Notes: generated from the sequence alone by a model not told the origin. A stretch of DNA of 64,000 bases from Propionibacterium australiense (GCF_003666605.1 NZ_RCIV01000006.1:62001-126000); one strand, 5' to 3'. Numbered from the stretch's first letter, positions 8,049 through 16,466 are shown. Numbers and translations are program-made.

Positions 8049-9689
8049 TCAGTCGGTGCAGACCAGGCCGTCCCGGGGCACCGTGCCGTCGTTGAGGAAG
8101 GCGGTGACGGCGCCGTCGAGGCAGCTGCTGCCCCGGCCGAAGGCGCCGTGCCCTTCGCTCTCCCGGCTGACGAGCACCGTGGTGGGCATCTGCTGACGCA
8201 TCCAGTGCGCGTACTCGTGGGGCGTGGCCGAGTCGCCCGTGTTCGAGACGATGAGGATCGTCGGGGCCCGCGCGGCGGTGATCTTGATCTGGGGCGCCGG
8301 CCGGGCCGCCCAGGTGGGGCAGCTCAGCTCCAGGCCCAGGGCCCGACCGAGCACGGGGGTGCTGGCGAAGTCGTCGCTGCGCCAGTCGCTGATGGCCTGC
8401 TGCACACCGTCGTCGGTGGCGTCCGCGCAGCCGATGGCCGGGAACGAGTAGGTGAGCTGCGCATAGCCCTCGTCGCTGCGCCCGGTCATCGCGTCGGCGA
8501 CCCGGAGCAGGTACGCGCCGGACCCGGACCTGGCCAGCATGATGGCCTGACTGAGGTCGGTGTAGGCGCTGGAGTCCTGGTAGAGGAACAGCAGGATGCC
8601 GTTGACGGCCAGGCTCTGGGTGAGTTCGCGCTCACCCACGGCCAGTGGCTGGGAGTCGAGGCCGTCGAGGAAGGACGAGATCGTTCCGAGCACCTCCGAC
8701 CGGCTGTCGCCGAGCCGGCAGGCGGTGTCGTCGCCGCACCACTGCGCGAAGGCGCCGAGGGCCTGCTCGAAGCCGTCGGCCTGCCGGACACTGTCCCGGT
8801 CGGTGACGTTGACGGCCGAGTCGAGCACCATGCGGCCGACGTGCTCCGGGTAGAGCTCGGCGTAGACGGCGCCCAGCCAGGTGCCGTAGCTGACGCCGTA
8901 CCAGTTGAGCTCGTCCTGGCCGAGCAGCGCCCGGACGAGGTCCATGTCGTGGGCGGTGTCGATCGAGCTGATGTGGTCGAGCAGCGCCCCGGAGTTCCGG
9001 CGGCACTGGGCGGCGAAGTCACGGGCCGCAGCGACGAGGGCGTCGGTCTCCGACTGGTCGTCGGGCGACCAGTCGGAGACCTTGAAAGCATCGGTCTGCT
9101 CCAGGTCGCCGCAGACGACCGGCGTGGACTCGCCCGAACCGCGCGGGTCGACACCGACGATGTTGTAGTCCTCGAGTCCGGTGGTCTCGACGTAGGTGAC
9201 GAAGTCCTGGGCGCTGGCGCCGGGGCCGCCGGGGTTGATGAACAGGTACTGGTCGGACTCGCCGCCGGCGGCCGGGCGCATGCGCAGGGCTAGGGTGATC
9301 GCCTGCCCGTCGGGATCGCGCCAGTCGAGGGGGGCGATGACGGTGGCGCACCGGTCATCGGCCGCCTCCCGCTGCTCGTCCGCGTCGGCGTCCTCGAGCG
9401 GGGCGCACTCGCCCCAGTCGATCCGCTGGTCCGCGTAGCGTTGCAGGCCCCGGCCGCTGGGGGCGTCGGTGAAGCCCGGCACGTCCGGCTGGACAACGTC
9501 GATCCGTTGCCGGTCCGGGGCCGTCCCCAGCCCCTCCCAGGTGGCCGAGGGCGTGGGCAGCTGCCGGCTGTCGCCCGGGGAGGGCGTCGGCGACGGGGAC
9601 CGGGGCGACGGGCTGCCGCCGCAGCCGGCCAGCAGCAGAGCACAGGCCAGGACGATCGAGCAGAGGCGGGGGCGGGAAGCACCCATCAT
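8049..9689 (-). CDS. Lipoprotein alpha/beta hydrolase, tripeptidyl aminopeptidase type
   Basis: A 546-aa exported serine peptidase of the S33/TAP-like family, which removes tripeptides or similar units from peptide N-termini. The signal peptide ends in a lipobox (LLAGC, Cys23), so it should be tethered to the outer face of the membrane. Seen motifs are the oxyanion INPGGPG at 151-157, the nucleophile GVSYGT (Ser267), a C-terminal TAP-like domain with Asp in NTGDSATP, and His in EGHGAFG. Six or more Cys residues could form disulfides. The start overlaps the upstream RicT-like stop (ATGA), with AGGAGG just before it. Confidence 0.9.
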   Translation of the reverse strand: MMGASRPRLCSIVLACALLLAGCGGSPSPRSPSPTPSPGDSRQLPTPSATWEGLGTAPDRQRIDVVQPDVPGFTDAPSGRGLQRYADQRIDWGECAPLEDADADEQREAADDRCATVIAPLDWRDPDGQAITLALRMRPAAGGESDQYLFINPGGPGASAQDFVTYVETTGLEDYNIVGVDPRGSGESTPVVCGDLEQTDAFKVSDWSPDDQSETDALVAAARDFAAQCRRNSGALLDHISSIDTAHDMDLVRALLGQDELNWYGVSYGTWLGAVYAELYPEHVGRMVLDSAVNVTDRDSVRQADGFEQALGAFAQWCGDDTACRLGDSRSEVLGTISSFLDGLDSQPLAVGERELTQSLAVNGILLFLYQDSSAYTDLSQAIMLARSGSGAYLLRVADAMTGRSDEGYAQLTYSFPAIGCADATDDGVQQAISDWRSDDFASTPVLGRALGLELSCPTWAARPAPQIKITAARAPTILIVSNTGDSATPHEYAHWMRQQMPTTVLVSRESEGHGAFGRGSSCLDGAVTAFLNDGTVPRDGLVCTD

Positions 9690-10555
9690 CCCTCCTGAAC
9701 GTCGTGGCGCTGGATCCGTCGGCGCGCCGGGCCCCGGCGGGCAGCGGCGTCCCGGGGCCGGACCGGGCAGACCGTCCCGAGCGGGCAGCTGCGGCGCTCA
9801 CCACCGGCGCCCGCCACGACGACCGCGTCGAGCGGCACCTGATAGCCCACGACACGTCCCTGCCCTCCTGGCGTGGTCACAGCCGAGTCGAGACGCGGGG
9901 CGCGGGCATGGAAGTCCTCGTAGACGTCCTGCTCGTAGTGCAGGCAGCAGGCCGGCCTGCCGCAGACGCCGATGCACTGGGTGCCGTTCGCCGCGAGGTC
10001 CTGGGTCCGGGCCAGGCGCAGCGAGACGGGGTCGAGCGTACGCAGGTGACTGGCGCAGCACAGGGGACGCCCGCACATGCCGACACCGCCGAGCAGCCGC
10101 GTCGCGTCACGATCGCCCACCTGACGCAGGTCGATGCGGGTGCGCAGCACTCGGACCAGGTCGCCGAGCAGCGCCCGGAAGTCGACCCGGTCGGGCGCCT
10201 GGTAGTAGAGGACGGTGAGCCGATTGCCCTCGCCGTCATCGTCCATGTAGTCGGTGGCGAGCAGCTTCATGTCCAGCCCGTGCCGCTCGATGAGAGCCCG
10301 CGCGACCTCCGCGGCGCGGGCACGGCGCCGCTGATGCTCCTCGTCACGGGCCAGATCGGCTTCCGTGGCGGGGCCCGCGCAGGTGGGCACGCCCGCACCG
10401 AGGTCCGCTTGCCCGCACCAGACGACGGTGGCCACCTCGAGGCCCCCCGCTGTGGGGTAGAGGACCTTGTCGCCGGGCGCACAGTCCTGCCCGGCGGCAG
10501 CCAGGAAGTGCAGCTGCCCGTACGGCTCGAAACTCACGGCCAGGGCCTTTGTCAT
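9686..10555 (-). CDS. PSP1 domain protein (RicT/YaaT-like)
   Basis: A 289-aa soluble protein. It has the PSP1 features GMCGRPLCCASHL and GVCGRPACCLHYEQD, two Cys clusters that in Bacillus RicT help bind Fe-S clusters in a complex acting on RNA processing and phosphorelay. The start chosen is the ATG of MTKALAVSFEPYGQ; the open frame extends further upstream without a ribosome site. In actinobacteria this gene usually follows holB; here a DoxX gene lies between them. The C-terminal 30 residues are basic and poorly conserved. Confidence 0.85.
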   Translation of the reverse strand: MTKALAVSFEPYGQLHFLAAAGQDCAPGDKVLYPTAGGLEVATVVWCGQADLGAGVPTCAGPATEADLARDEEHQRRRARAAEVARALIERHGLDMKLLATDYMDDDGEGNRLTVLYYQAPDRVDFRALLGDLVRVLRTRIDLRQVGDRDATRLLGGVGMCGRPLCCASHLRTLDPVSLRLARTQDLAANGTQCIGVCGRPACCLHYEQDVYEDFHARAPRLDSAVTTPGGQGRVVGYQVPLDAVVVAGAGGERRSCPLGTVCPVRPRDAAARRGPARRRIQRHDVQEG

Positions 10556-10636
10556 GCCTGCACGATACAGCGGGCCACCGTAGGCCCCGTGCCGCTGCGG
10601 CCGCGCGCGCGGCACGACGGTTCAGGGCGGGCACGA

Positions 10637-10670
10637 GAAAACCCGCCCGGCACGCCATGGGCCGGGCGGG
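10637..10670 (-). terminator. Rho-independent terminator after the DoxX gene
   Basis: CCCGCCCGGC (10642-10651) and GCCGGGCGGG (10661-10670) form a perfect 10-bp stem. On the minus strand it is followed by GTTTTCTCG, a short T-run 19 nt after the DoxX stop. Confidence 0.7.
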
Positions 10671-10688
10671 ATGGTCGGGACGGACGGC

Positions 10689-11741
10689 TCAGACCTTGGC
10701 CCTGGCCCGGGCCTTCTTCCTGGCGCGGGAACGCCGCAGGCCGCCGTCGATCGACCAGCCGCCGGCGCCGAGGAACAGGAAGCACAGGCCGATGCCGGCC
10801 AGCAGGAACTCGATGTCGCCGGAGAAACCGGCCTGGCCGGCGACGAACGGGTTGAACCTGCCCCAGCGGAAGAACGCCAGGGTGGCCCCGGTCAGCGCGA
10901 CGAGCAGGGCGGCGGCGATGCGGGTGCCCAATCCGAACAGGAGCATCACTGCGATGGCCAGGCCGAGGACGCCGACCCCCATCGAGACCATGTCGGCCTG
11001 CGGTACGCCGATGCCCTGCAGGGCCTTGATGACCGGACCGGACTCGGTGACGATCTGGAAGCCGAGGGCGCCGACGGTGGCAGCGGCGACGACGCGCAGG
11101 AAGAGCAGCCCCAATGAGCCGGCGAACTTGTCGGTGGTGCGCTTGGCCGGGGGCTTGGCGGTGGCGGTGGCCGCGGCAGCGGGTGCCGCGGCAGGTGCGA
11201 CGGTGCCGAGGCGACGATCACGCTCGGCCTTCTGGCGGGCCCGGGCGGCGGCCTCGGCCTGCTGGGCGCGAACCTCGGCCTCGCGGGCGGCGCGTTCGGA
11301 TGCCTCGGAGGCCGCCTTGCCGGTCTCCTCCGTGGCGGCCTCGTCGCCGCCGGTCTCGGCCTGGCCCGGCGCGTCGTCCTCCTCGGCGGCGGGCAGGTCC
11401 AGGGAGACGGTCCTGTCGGCGGCGGGCAGATCCAAGGAGACCGTCCTGTCGACGGTCGGGGGCGCGAGAAGAGCGGTCTGCTCCGCCTCGTCCTCCTCGG
11501 GAAGCCCAAGGACCTGCGTGGCATCGGCCTCCTCGGCGGGCTGGGGCTCGTCGGCGACGATCTCGTCGAGTTCGTCCAGCGCGGCGGTCTCCTCGTCCTC
11601 GGCGGCGCGAGCCGCCCCGCGCGGCTCGCCGAAGCCACCAGCGACGGCCGCGTTCGCCTCGTGCGTGGCGCCGACGCTCTGGTGAGGCTGATCGGTGGGC
11701 GTGCTCACGCTGTCATACAGACCCTCGTTCTGGTCACTCAC
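10689..11741 (-). CDS. DoxX-family membrane protein with a long acidic cytoplasmic N-terminus
   Basis: A 350-aa protein. The first 190 residues are Ala/Glu/Asp-rich and low in complexity. They contain two near-identical copies of the unit DRTVSLDLPAA (about 94-117) and an Ala/Arg/Glu coiled-coil-like stretch. The C-terminal 130 residues hold four hydrophobic helices of the DoxX type (GLLFLRVVAAATVGALGFQ, then FLLAGIGLCFLFLGAG) and end in a basic tail. DoxX proteins are membrane subunits of redox-linked complexes; the exact role here is unknown. The GTG start is set by AGAGGACC upstream and by the residues SDQNEG; an upstream ATG lacks a ribosome site. Confidence 0.8.
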   Translation of the reverse strand: MSDQNEGLYDSVSTPTDQPHQSVGATHEANAAVAGGFGEPRGAARAAEDEETAALDELDEIVADEPQPAEEADATQVLGLPEEDEAEQTALLAPPTVDRTVSLDLPAADRTVSLDLPAAEEDDAPGQAETGGDEAATEETGKAASEASERAAREAEVRAQQAEAAARARQKAERDRRLGTVAPAAAPAAAATATAKPPAKRTTDKFAGSLGLLFLRVVAAATVGALGFQIVTESGPVIKALQGIGVPQADMVSMGVGVLGLAIAVMLLFGLGTRIAAALLVALTGATLAFFRWGRFNPFVAGQAGFSGDIEFLLAGIGLCFLFLGAGGWSIDGGLRRSRARKKARARAKV

Positions 11742-11878
11742 GGGCTTGGTCCTCTCGCTGCTGATGCGCTGCACCCGCCAGGCACATGGATGCATGATCA
11801 ATCTTCGCGGAGGCCCCGGTGAACGTACCGGTTCAACACGCCCGACAGGCTGATTCATCCATGGGAGAGCAAGGCCGT

Positions 11879-13129
11879 TCAGCGTCCGGGGGCGCTGAGC
11901 TGAACGAGCATCGCCTCCACGGCGAGGACCTCGGCGACGTTGTGCATGAGGGCCTCGCGGCAGGCCAGGATCGCGTCGATGCAGGCCAGCGTGCGCTCGG
12001 GTGTCGAGGCGGCGGCAGCGGCCCGGACCTCGTCGCGCATGTCGATGTTGATGAGGCCGGGGAGCTGCTCGCCCGCACCGGCCGCCGCCGCACCGCCGGA
12101 GTCGACGGCGCCGGTCTGCACCGCCAGGACGTCGCGGTACCACGTGGTGAGTTCGGTGAGGCTGCGGTCGAGGGCGTCGCGGCGCAGGCGCTTGGCGCGC
12201 GCCGTCTGCTGGTCGGTGAGCGACTTGAGGGCCGCTGCGGCGTTCCGCGGGCGGGCGCCCTTGGTGCCGTAGCCGAGAGCATCCTGGAATTCCTTCTTCT
12301 CGCGCTCATCGAGGGCGTCGGTGACCTTCTTGGCCTCGTCGGCGGCGGTGTCGACGAGTTCGGCGGCGATCGACAGGGCGGCGGTGAGATCGGTCAGGCG
12401 CGAGGGCACCTTCAGGACCGCCCGGCGGGCGGCACGGGCCTCCTCGCTGCGGGCGAGCGCCTTGGCGCGGCCGATGTGGCCCTGGGCGGCGCGAGCGGCG
12501 TACTCGGCCATGGCCGGATCGACACCATCGCGGCCGATGAGCAGACGCACGACGTCGGCGTCGGCGGGCGTGCGCATGCCCACCTGGCGGCAGCGCGAGC
12601 GGATGGTGACGATGACGTCGTCGGCGGTGGGCGCGCACAGGATCCAGACCGTCCGGGCCGGGGGCTCCTCGATGCTCTTGAGGAGCGCGTCGGCGCCCTG
12701 GACGGTGATGCGGTCGGCGTCCTCGACGACGATGACCTGGTAGCGCCCCATCGTGGGGCTCATGGCGCCCTTGCGGACGAGATCGCGCACCTCGTCGACG
12801 CCGATGGACAGCTTCTCGGTGCGCACGAGGGTCACGTCCGGGTGGGCGCCCGACAGGGCCGAGCGGCACTCGCGGCAGCTGCCGCAGCCGCCGTCGGGAC
12901 ACTGCAGCGCGGCCGCGAAGGCGCGGGCGGCATTGGAGCGGCCCGAGCCGGGCGGCCCGGTGACGAGCCAGGCATGGGTCATGGCGTGCAGGCCGCCGGC
13001 GACGGCCCGGCGCAGGATGGTGACGGCTTCGGACTGGCCGACCAGGTCGGCCCAGACCCCGGTGAGCGGGCCGGACTGGGGCTCGGGCGCAGCAGGGGCC
13101 GCTGGCTGCCCCGATGGTGACTGCGTCAT
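11879..13129 (-). CDS. holB: DNA polymerase III subunit delta'
   Basis: A 416-aa AAA+ clamp-loader subunit. It shows the P-loop-like GPPGSGRSNAAR (about residue 55), the zinc-module Cys cluster CPDGGCGSCREC and the VEDADRITVQGADALLKSIEEPP segment. RSRC is the sensor/arginine-finger motif. It helps load the beta clamp on DNA. The start is the ATG of MTQSPSGQ, with AGGGGAGGG upstream. In relatives it sits next to tmk; here 3.3 kb of other DNA separates them. Confidence 0.93.
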   Translation of the reverse strand: MTQSPSGQPAAPAAPEPQSGPLTGVWADLVGQSEAVTILRRAVAGGLHAMTHAWLVTGPPGSGRSNAARAFAAALQCPDGGCGSCRECRSALSGAHPDVTLVRTEKLSIGVDEVRDLVRKGAMSPTMGRYQVIVVEDADRITVQGADALLKSIEEPPARTVWILCAPTADDVIVTIRSRCRQVGMRTPADADVVRLLIGRDGVDPAMAEYAARAAQGHIGRAKALARSEEARAARRAVLKVPSRLTDLTAALSIAAELVDTAADEAKKVTDALDEREKKEFQDALGYGTKGARPRNAAAALKSLTDQQTARAKRLRRDALDRSLTELTTWYRDVLAVQTGAVDSGGAAAAGAGEQLPGLINIDMRDEVRAAAAASTPERTLACIDAILACREALMHNVAEVLAVEAMLVQLSAPGR

Positions 13130-13263
13130 GGCCCTCCCCTGAAGTGTCCGTTGTGCCGTCACGTCGCGTTGGACGTCACCATCCATACTGCCAGCAGGCA
13201 CCGGCGATTCCTGGTTCTTCCCGTGCCCGAGCGCACCGACACGGCACGGGCGGTGGATCTCAC

Positions 13264-13683
13264 GTGATCGTCCTCGACACGAACGTCGTCTCGGAAACTC
13301 TCCGCCCCCACCCGAACGCGAGGATCGTCGCATGGCTGGAAGGACTCACAGACGACGTCGCCATCACCACCATCACACTCGCCGAGCTGCTCGCCGACGT
13401 GTGAAGACTTCCCGCCGTCCGACGACGGACAGCGTTGACCGCGATGATCGAGGAAGTGCTCGAGCCGCACCGCGGGACCCGCGCCATCGTGCCATTCGAC
13501 GAGCCCGCAGCCGAGCAGTACGCCGAGGTCCTTGCCGCCGGTGAGCGCGCGGGATCACCGATCCACACCGCGGACGCCCAGATCGCAGCGATCTGCCGGG
13601 TGCACCGGGCGATCTGCGCCACCCGTCACACGGAGGACTTCGCCGACACCGGGATAGACCTCGTCAACCCCTGGCCGCCATGA
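13264..13683 (+). pseudogene. VapC/FitB-type PIN-domain toxin, interrupted by an in-frame TGA
   Basis: The frame starts MIVLDTNVVSETLRPHPN, a classic PIN/FitB N-terminus with the first acidic residue. It runs to TLAELLADV and meets TGA at 13402-13404. Reading on in the same frame gives RLPAVRRRTAL and then the second half of the domain (IVPFDEPAAEQYAEVLAAG, IHTADAQIAAICRVH, the further acidic positions, LVNPWPP). Only one codon differs from a full 139-residue toxin, most simply CGA or GGA changed to TGA. No antitoxin gene precedes it. It is read here as a recently inactivated orphan toxin. It runs opposite to holB and its neighbours. Confidence 0.8.
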
Positions 13684-13693
13684 CCGGTTGGCG

Positions 13694-13954
13694 TCACCGA
13701 TGATCTCCGTCGTGTCGCTCCGTCGCCGTCCGGCGTCGATCGAATCGGCGGCCTTCGACCCTGCCAGGCGATCGGATGTCCCGGATCGTCAGGGCCGCGC
13801 ACACGGTCATGGCGACTGCTGCGATGAGGGAGACGATGTTCGCCCCATGATCCAGCCCGCGGGCCACGGCCCAGATGGCCTGCAGCACCGCGATGACCAG
13901 CACTGCCGAAGAACCCGCCAGGGCGAGCCTCGGGCTCGTGGCCGAACTCCCCAT
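13694..13954 (-). CDS. Small membrane protein, unknown function
   Basis: An 86-aa protein with two hydrophobic helices (about 9-28 and 37-54) and a basic, charged C-terminus. The ATG of MGSSATSPRLALAG is preceded by GGAGGTGTG, a good ribosome site. No family recognised. It is last in a co-directional set of four small membrane-protein genes between tmk and holB, and may belong with the three SdpI-like proteins upstream. Confidence 0.55.
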   Translation of the reverse strand: MGSSATSPRLALAGSSAVLVIAVLQAIWAVARGLDHGANIVSLIAAVAMTVCAALTIRDIRSPGRVEGRRFDRRRTATERHDGDHR

Positions 13955-14008
13955 CACACCTCCACTTCCAACCGTTTCTGCGCGGTAACAAGGCATGACG
14001 ACACGGCG

Positions 14009-14434
14009 TCAAGGGCGATCGACCCTGCCGGGTGCCCCATTCCGGCTCACCGGCCCCGGCCCTGATGAGCTCGGGGAGGAGGCTGCCGTCGCCCTGGCGA
14101 CCCTGCGGGAGTGCCAGATGTTGAACGCCAGCGAGACGAGGCAGCAGCCGAAGAGCACGCTCTCGGTGAGGACGAGCGCCGAGGGGTTCGAGCGGAGAAC
14201 GATCATGCAGACCAGGGCGACACCACTGACCCCGACGAGGTCGACCCTCGCCAGATGCAGGGCCGCCTCGTACCCGGCCTGGCGCGCGTCCCGCGAGTCC
14301 GGGCCCGCCGTGCCGGACCGCCCGGTGGAGCCGGCCGCCGGGCGGCTCCTGCGGTAGAAGATCGTCGTGGCCACCACCGGCACCACGACGTCGGCGGCGA
14401 ACATCACCCATGCGATGACTGGGATTCCTGACAT
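14009..14434 (-). CDS. SdpI-like small membrane protein, divergent paralogue 1
   Basis: A 141-aa protein with predicted helices near residues 7-26, 66-84 and 88-108. It is clearly related to the two genes upstream: M(S/T)G(I/V)..AWVMF at the N-terminus, DL.GV.G.AL.C...LR in the middle and CCLVSLAFNIWH near the end. The WAGIR..W..AHRAA segment found in the other two is degraded here. The C-terminal 30 residues are Ser/Pro/Gly-rich. The ATG is chosen by homology to the paralogues and GGGAAG upstream. Function unknown. Confidence 0.65.
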   Translation of the reverse strand: MSGIPVIAWVMFAADVVVPVVATTIFYRRSRPAAGSTGRSGTAGPDSRDARQAGYEAALHLARVDLVGVSGVALVCMIVLRSNPSALVLTESVLFGCCLVSLAFNIWHSRRVARATAASSPSSSGPGPVSRNGAPGRVDRP

Positions 14435-14725
14435 GACATCACTTCCCTGGATTCTCGAACTTTCCTGTCCCCTTGCGCCCCCTGGGCCGGACCGCCGTGA
14501 TCGCGGCGAGAAAAATGGCGAACCGGTCAACCTCGCCGGAGGCGATGATTCCCCAGGCGGCCATGAAGATGACCCGCCTCGTCGCCACGATCCCACCCCG
14601 CCCGCAGCGAGTATCCGGCGGTTCAGAAGACGAACATCTGCCTGCTCCATCTCGTCATTCGGCACGGTGACCCGGCTCATCAGAGCCTTGGAGCAGCCCA
14701 GCCCGCTGATCTCCCAAAACGTGGA
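14435..14725. other. Gap between paralogues 1 and 2
   Basis: 291 bp with no supported gene. On the minus strand a 41-codon frame beginning MAAWGIIASGEVDRFAIF ends at the ribosome site of paralogue 1. It has one hydrophobic stretch but no convincing ribosome site, so it is noted without being called. Confidence 0.4.
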
Positions 14726-15121
14726 TCACTGGTGAACAGACCGGAGCGGTCCGTCCTGTTGAGCGTCAACCATGGCCCTCGCCACCTTGCAGGCATGCCG
14801 GGCATTGAGCCCGAGCGGAATGAGATAGCCACCGAAGAGAATGCTCTCGGCGAGCACCAGATGCCACGACCGAAGAACGAGCAGGCAGACCACCGCGGTC
14901 CCGCAGAAACCGATGAGGATGAACTTCTCCCATCGCAGGGCGGCCCGGTGCGCAGCCCGCCACACCTCCGGGGAACTCGCCACCACCCTGATCCTAATAC
15001 CAGCCCACCGATTGGGCTTGGCGTTGGGGCGGCTCTGGGCACAATAAGTCACAAAGCCAGCCATTGGAAGAGTAATGGCCCCCACAAACATTATCCATCC
15101 AGTAGTCGTGATGCCAGTCAT
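14726..15121 (-). CDS. SdpI-like small membrane protein, paralogue 2
   Basis: A 131-aa protein with a first helix at about 7-26. The soluble segment WAGIRIRVVASSPEVWRAAH (about 43-62) matches the SdpI-family signature (GIR..., then W..AH). Two further helices follow. SdpI of Bacillus is the membrane immunity and signalling protein for the SdpC toxin; most actinobacterial relatives are uncharacterised. Start: the ATG of MTGITTTGW, aligned to paralogues 1 and 3; alternatives at 15139 (ATG) and 15148 (TTG) are in frame. Paralogue 3 ends 23 bp upstream. Confidence 0.7.
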   Translation of the reverse strand: MTGITTTGWIMFVGAITLPMAGFVTYCAQSRPNAKPNRWAGIRIRVVASSPEVWRAAHRAALRWEKFILIGFCGTAVVCLLVLRSWHLVLAESILFGGYLIPLGLNARHACKVARAMVDAQQDGPLRSVHQ

Positions 15122-15144
15122 CGCATCACCACCCTTCATTCCTG

Positions 15145-15534
15145 TCAATTCCTACATGACCTGCCCGCCGCGTCCAGCGACCCGACCGCCTCGGCCGCCT
15201 TGACGGCGTGCCACGTGTTCAGTGCGAGCGAGACGAGGCAGCAGGCGTAGAGAACACACTCGGCCAAGACGAGCCACCGCGCCCGAAGAAGGAGCAGGCA
15301 GATCAGGGCGGCACCGCAGACACCGATGAGATCGAATCTCGACCACCGGAAGGCTGCCCGGTGCGCAACCCGCCACGCAGCTGGGGATCTCATCGTCGCC
15401 GCGACACGAATACCGGCCCAGTGAGTGGGTTTGGCCTTCGGGCGGCTTTGAACCAAGCTTGTCACAGCGACTGACACCGGTGTCACGATGTTGAGCCCGA
15501 ACATCACCCAAGCTGTAACGGATACTCCAGTCAT
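15145..15534 (-). CDS. SdpI-like small membrane protein, paralogue 3
   Basis: A 129-aa protein with the same plan as paralogue 2: helix near residues 7-27, the signature WAGIRVAATMRSPAAWRVAH (about 43-62), and two later helices (LIGVCGAALICLLLLRA; ECVLYACCLVSLALNTWH). GAGGAGCAACAAG precedes the ATG of MTGVSVTAW, the best ribosome site in the cluster, so it is likely the first gene of the array. Whether these proteins give immunity or act in signalling cannot be told from sequence; no SdpC-like toxin gene is visible nearby. Confidence 0.72.
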   Translation of the reverse strand: MTGVSVTAWVMFGLNIVTPVSVAVTSLVQSRPKAKPTHWAGIRVAATMRSPAAWRVAHRAAFRWSRFDLIGVCGAALICLLLLRARWLVLAECVLYACCLVSLALNTWHAVKAAEAVGSLDAAGRSCRN

Positions 15535-15569
15535 CTTGTTGCTCCTCGCATCCTTCAGCCCGTGTCTGG

Positions 15570-15956
15570 TCATACGGCGTACCAGCCGGAATGCACCCGA
15601 GGGTGCTCAGCACGGGCATCAAGGACGTTGACGGACCCGGGTGATTCCCCGATGCTCGTCATGAAGAAGAAGATCACCTTGCGAGCCCCCATATCCGCGT
15701 AACCTTGAGCAACCTGGCGAGCCCGCTCCTCGAGAGAGGGCTGCGTGACCGCCGAACCCTCGAAACCGAGTGATGCGGCGGCAATGGCCCTGTTCCAGCC
15801 ACTGTCAGCCCCCCGTATCCTGCTCGGCCGTCGGGGTGAGCCCAATCCGTAGATGGAGTCGTCGTGCGCTGGCTTGCAGCGTGTCCAGCGCGAGCGGGGA
15901 CTCATCGCCGGCCGCAGCGACCCCGAGGGTACGAGCGACGCCCGGAGCAGAAGCAC
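15570..15956 (-). pseudogene. Remnant of a decayed gene of unknown function
   Basis: The last 80 codons (SGWNRAIAAASLGFEG to HSGWYAV) read like real protein, with an Ala/Gln-rich helix and a hydrophobic strand (KVIFFFMTS). The 5' half of the same frame is Arg/Pro/Ser-rich, as in shadow frames. Sensible sequence (LALDTLQASARRLHLRIGL) continues in another minus-strand frame and ends at a stop near 15812, so a frameshift is likely. No family recognised. Confidence 0.35.
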
Positions 15957-16466
15957 CTGTTCATTTCAAAAAGACACCCGACCAAGCACCCATGTCAAGG
16001 CAGTGAAATGATTTCGCGAGGCCTCTTCCGGTGCACGAGCGTGTCCTTCAGGGGGATCCCGGGGAAACAAGACATGTCCCCTGAAGGGAAACCTGAATAC
16101 CAAGTTCACTCAGGATAGGCACACCTTTATTCTTGAATCTTGACATGACCTGATGTGGCGGGATCATCGACCGCACACCTGTGGGGAATACCGGTTGCGA
16201 ACGTCCTGCCCGCCCGGACGATGGGGCGGCCCCTTGATCATGGGCCGGCTTGGTGGCGCCGGGGCGGGTCAAGTCGGATGCCACACCGGTGCCGGCGGGA
16301 CCGGATCAGCCTGTCACGCGGCATCGCCAGCCGATCCCCGGGGCATCTCTCAGATCCGCGGCGACGGCGACGAGGATCATGCGTACTGCCGTGGCAGCGG
16401 AGGCAACGAGGAAACGGGCCTCACCCCGGGCCGCCGGGCGAGCAGTCGTCGCGGCTCCGCGGGCGG
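15957..16466. other. Gene-free stretch upstream of the SdpI-like array
   Basis: About 510 bp between the decayed frame and the tmk stop. It is less GC-rich than its surroundings around 16090-16150 and has a 10-bp hairpin at 16045-16087. TTGACA occurs on the plus strand near 16140 and on the minus strand near 15997. No reading frame with plausible composition and start was found. Confidence 0.5.
16045..16087. repeat. Perfect 10-bp inverted repeat upstream of the SdpI-like array
   Basis: CCTTCAGGGG (16045-16054) and CCCCTGAAGG (16078-16087) flank a 23-nt loop that contains TCCCGGGG. It could be a terminator for tmk on the minus strand or an operator. No T-run is seen. Confidence 0.5.

Noticed and set aside
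7621-8196. Plus-strand frames after tRNA-Thr
   Set aside because: No ribosome site, shadow-like composition and overlap with the aminopeptidase gene.
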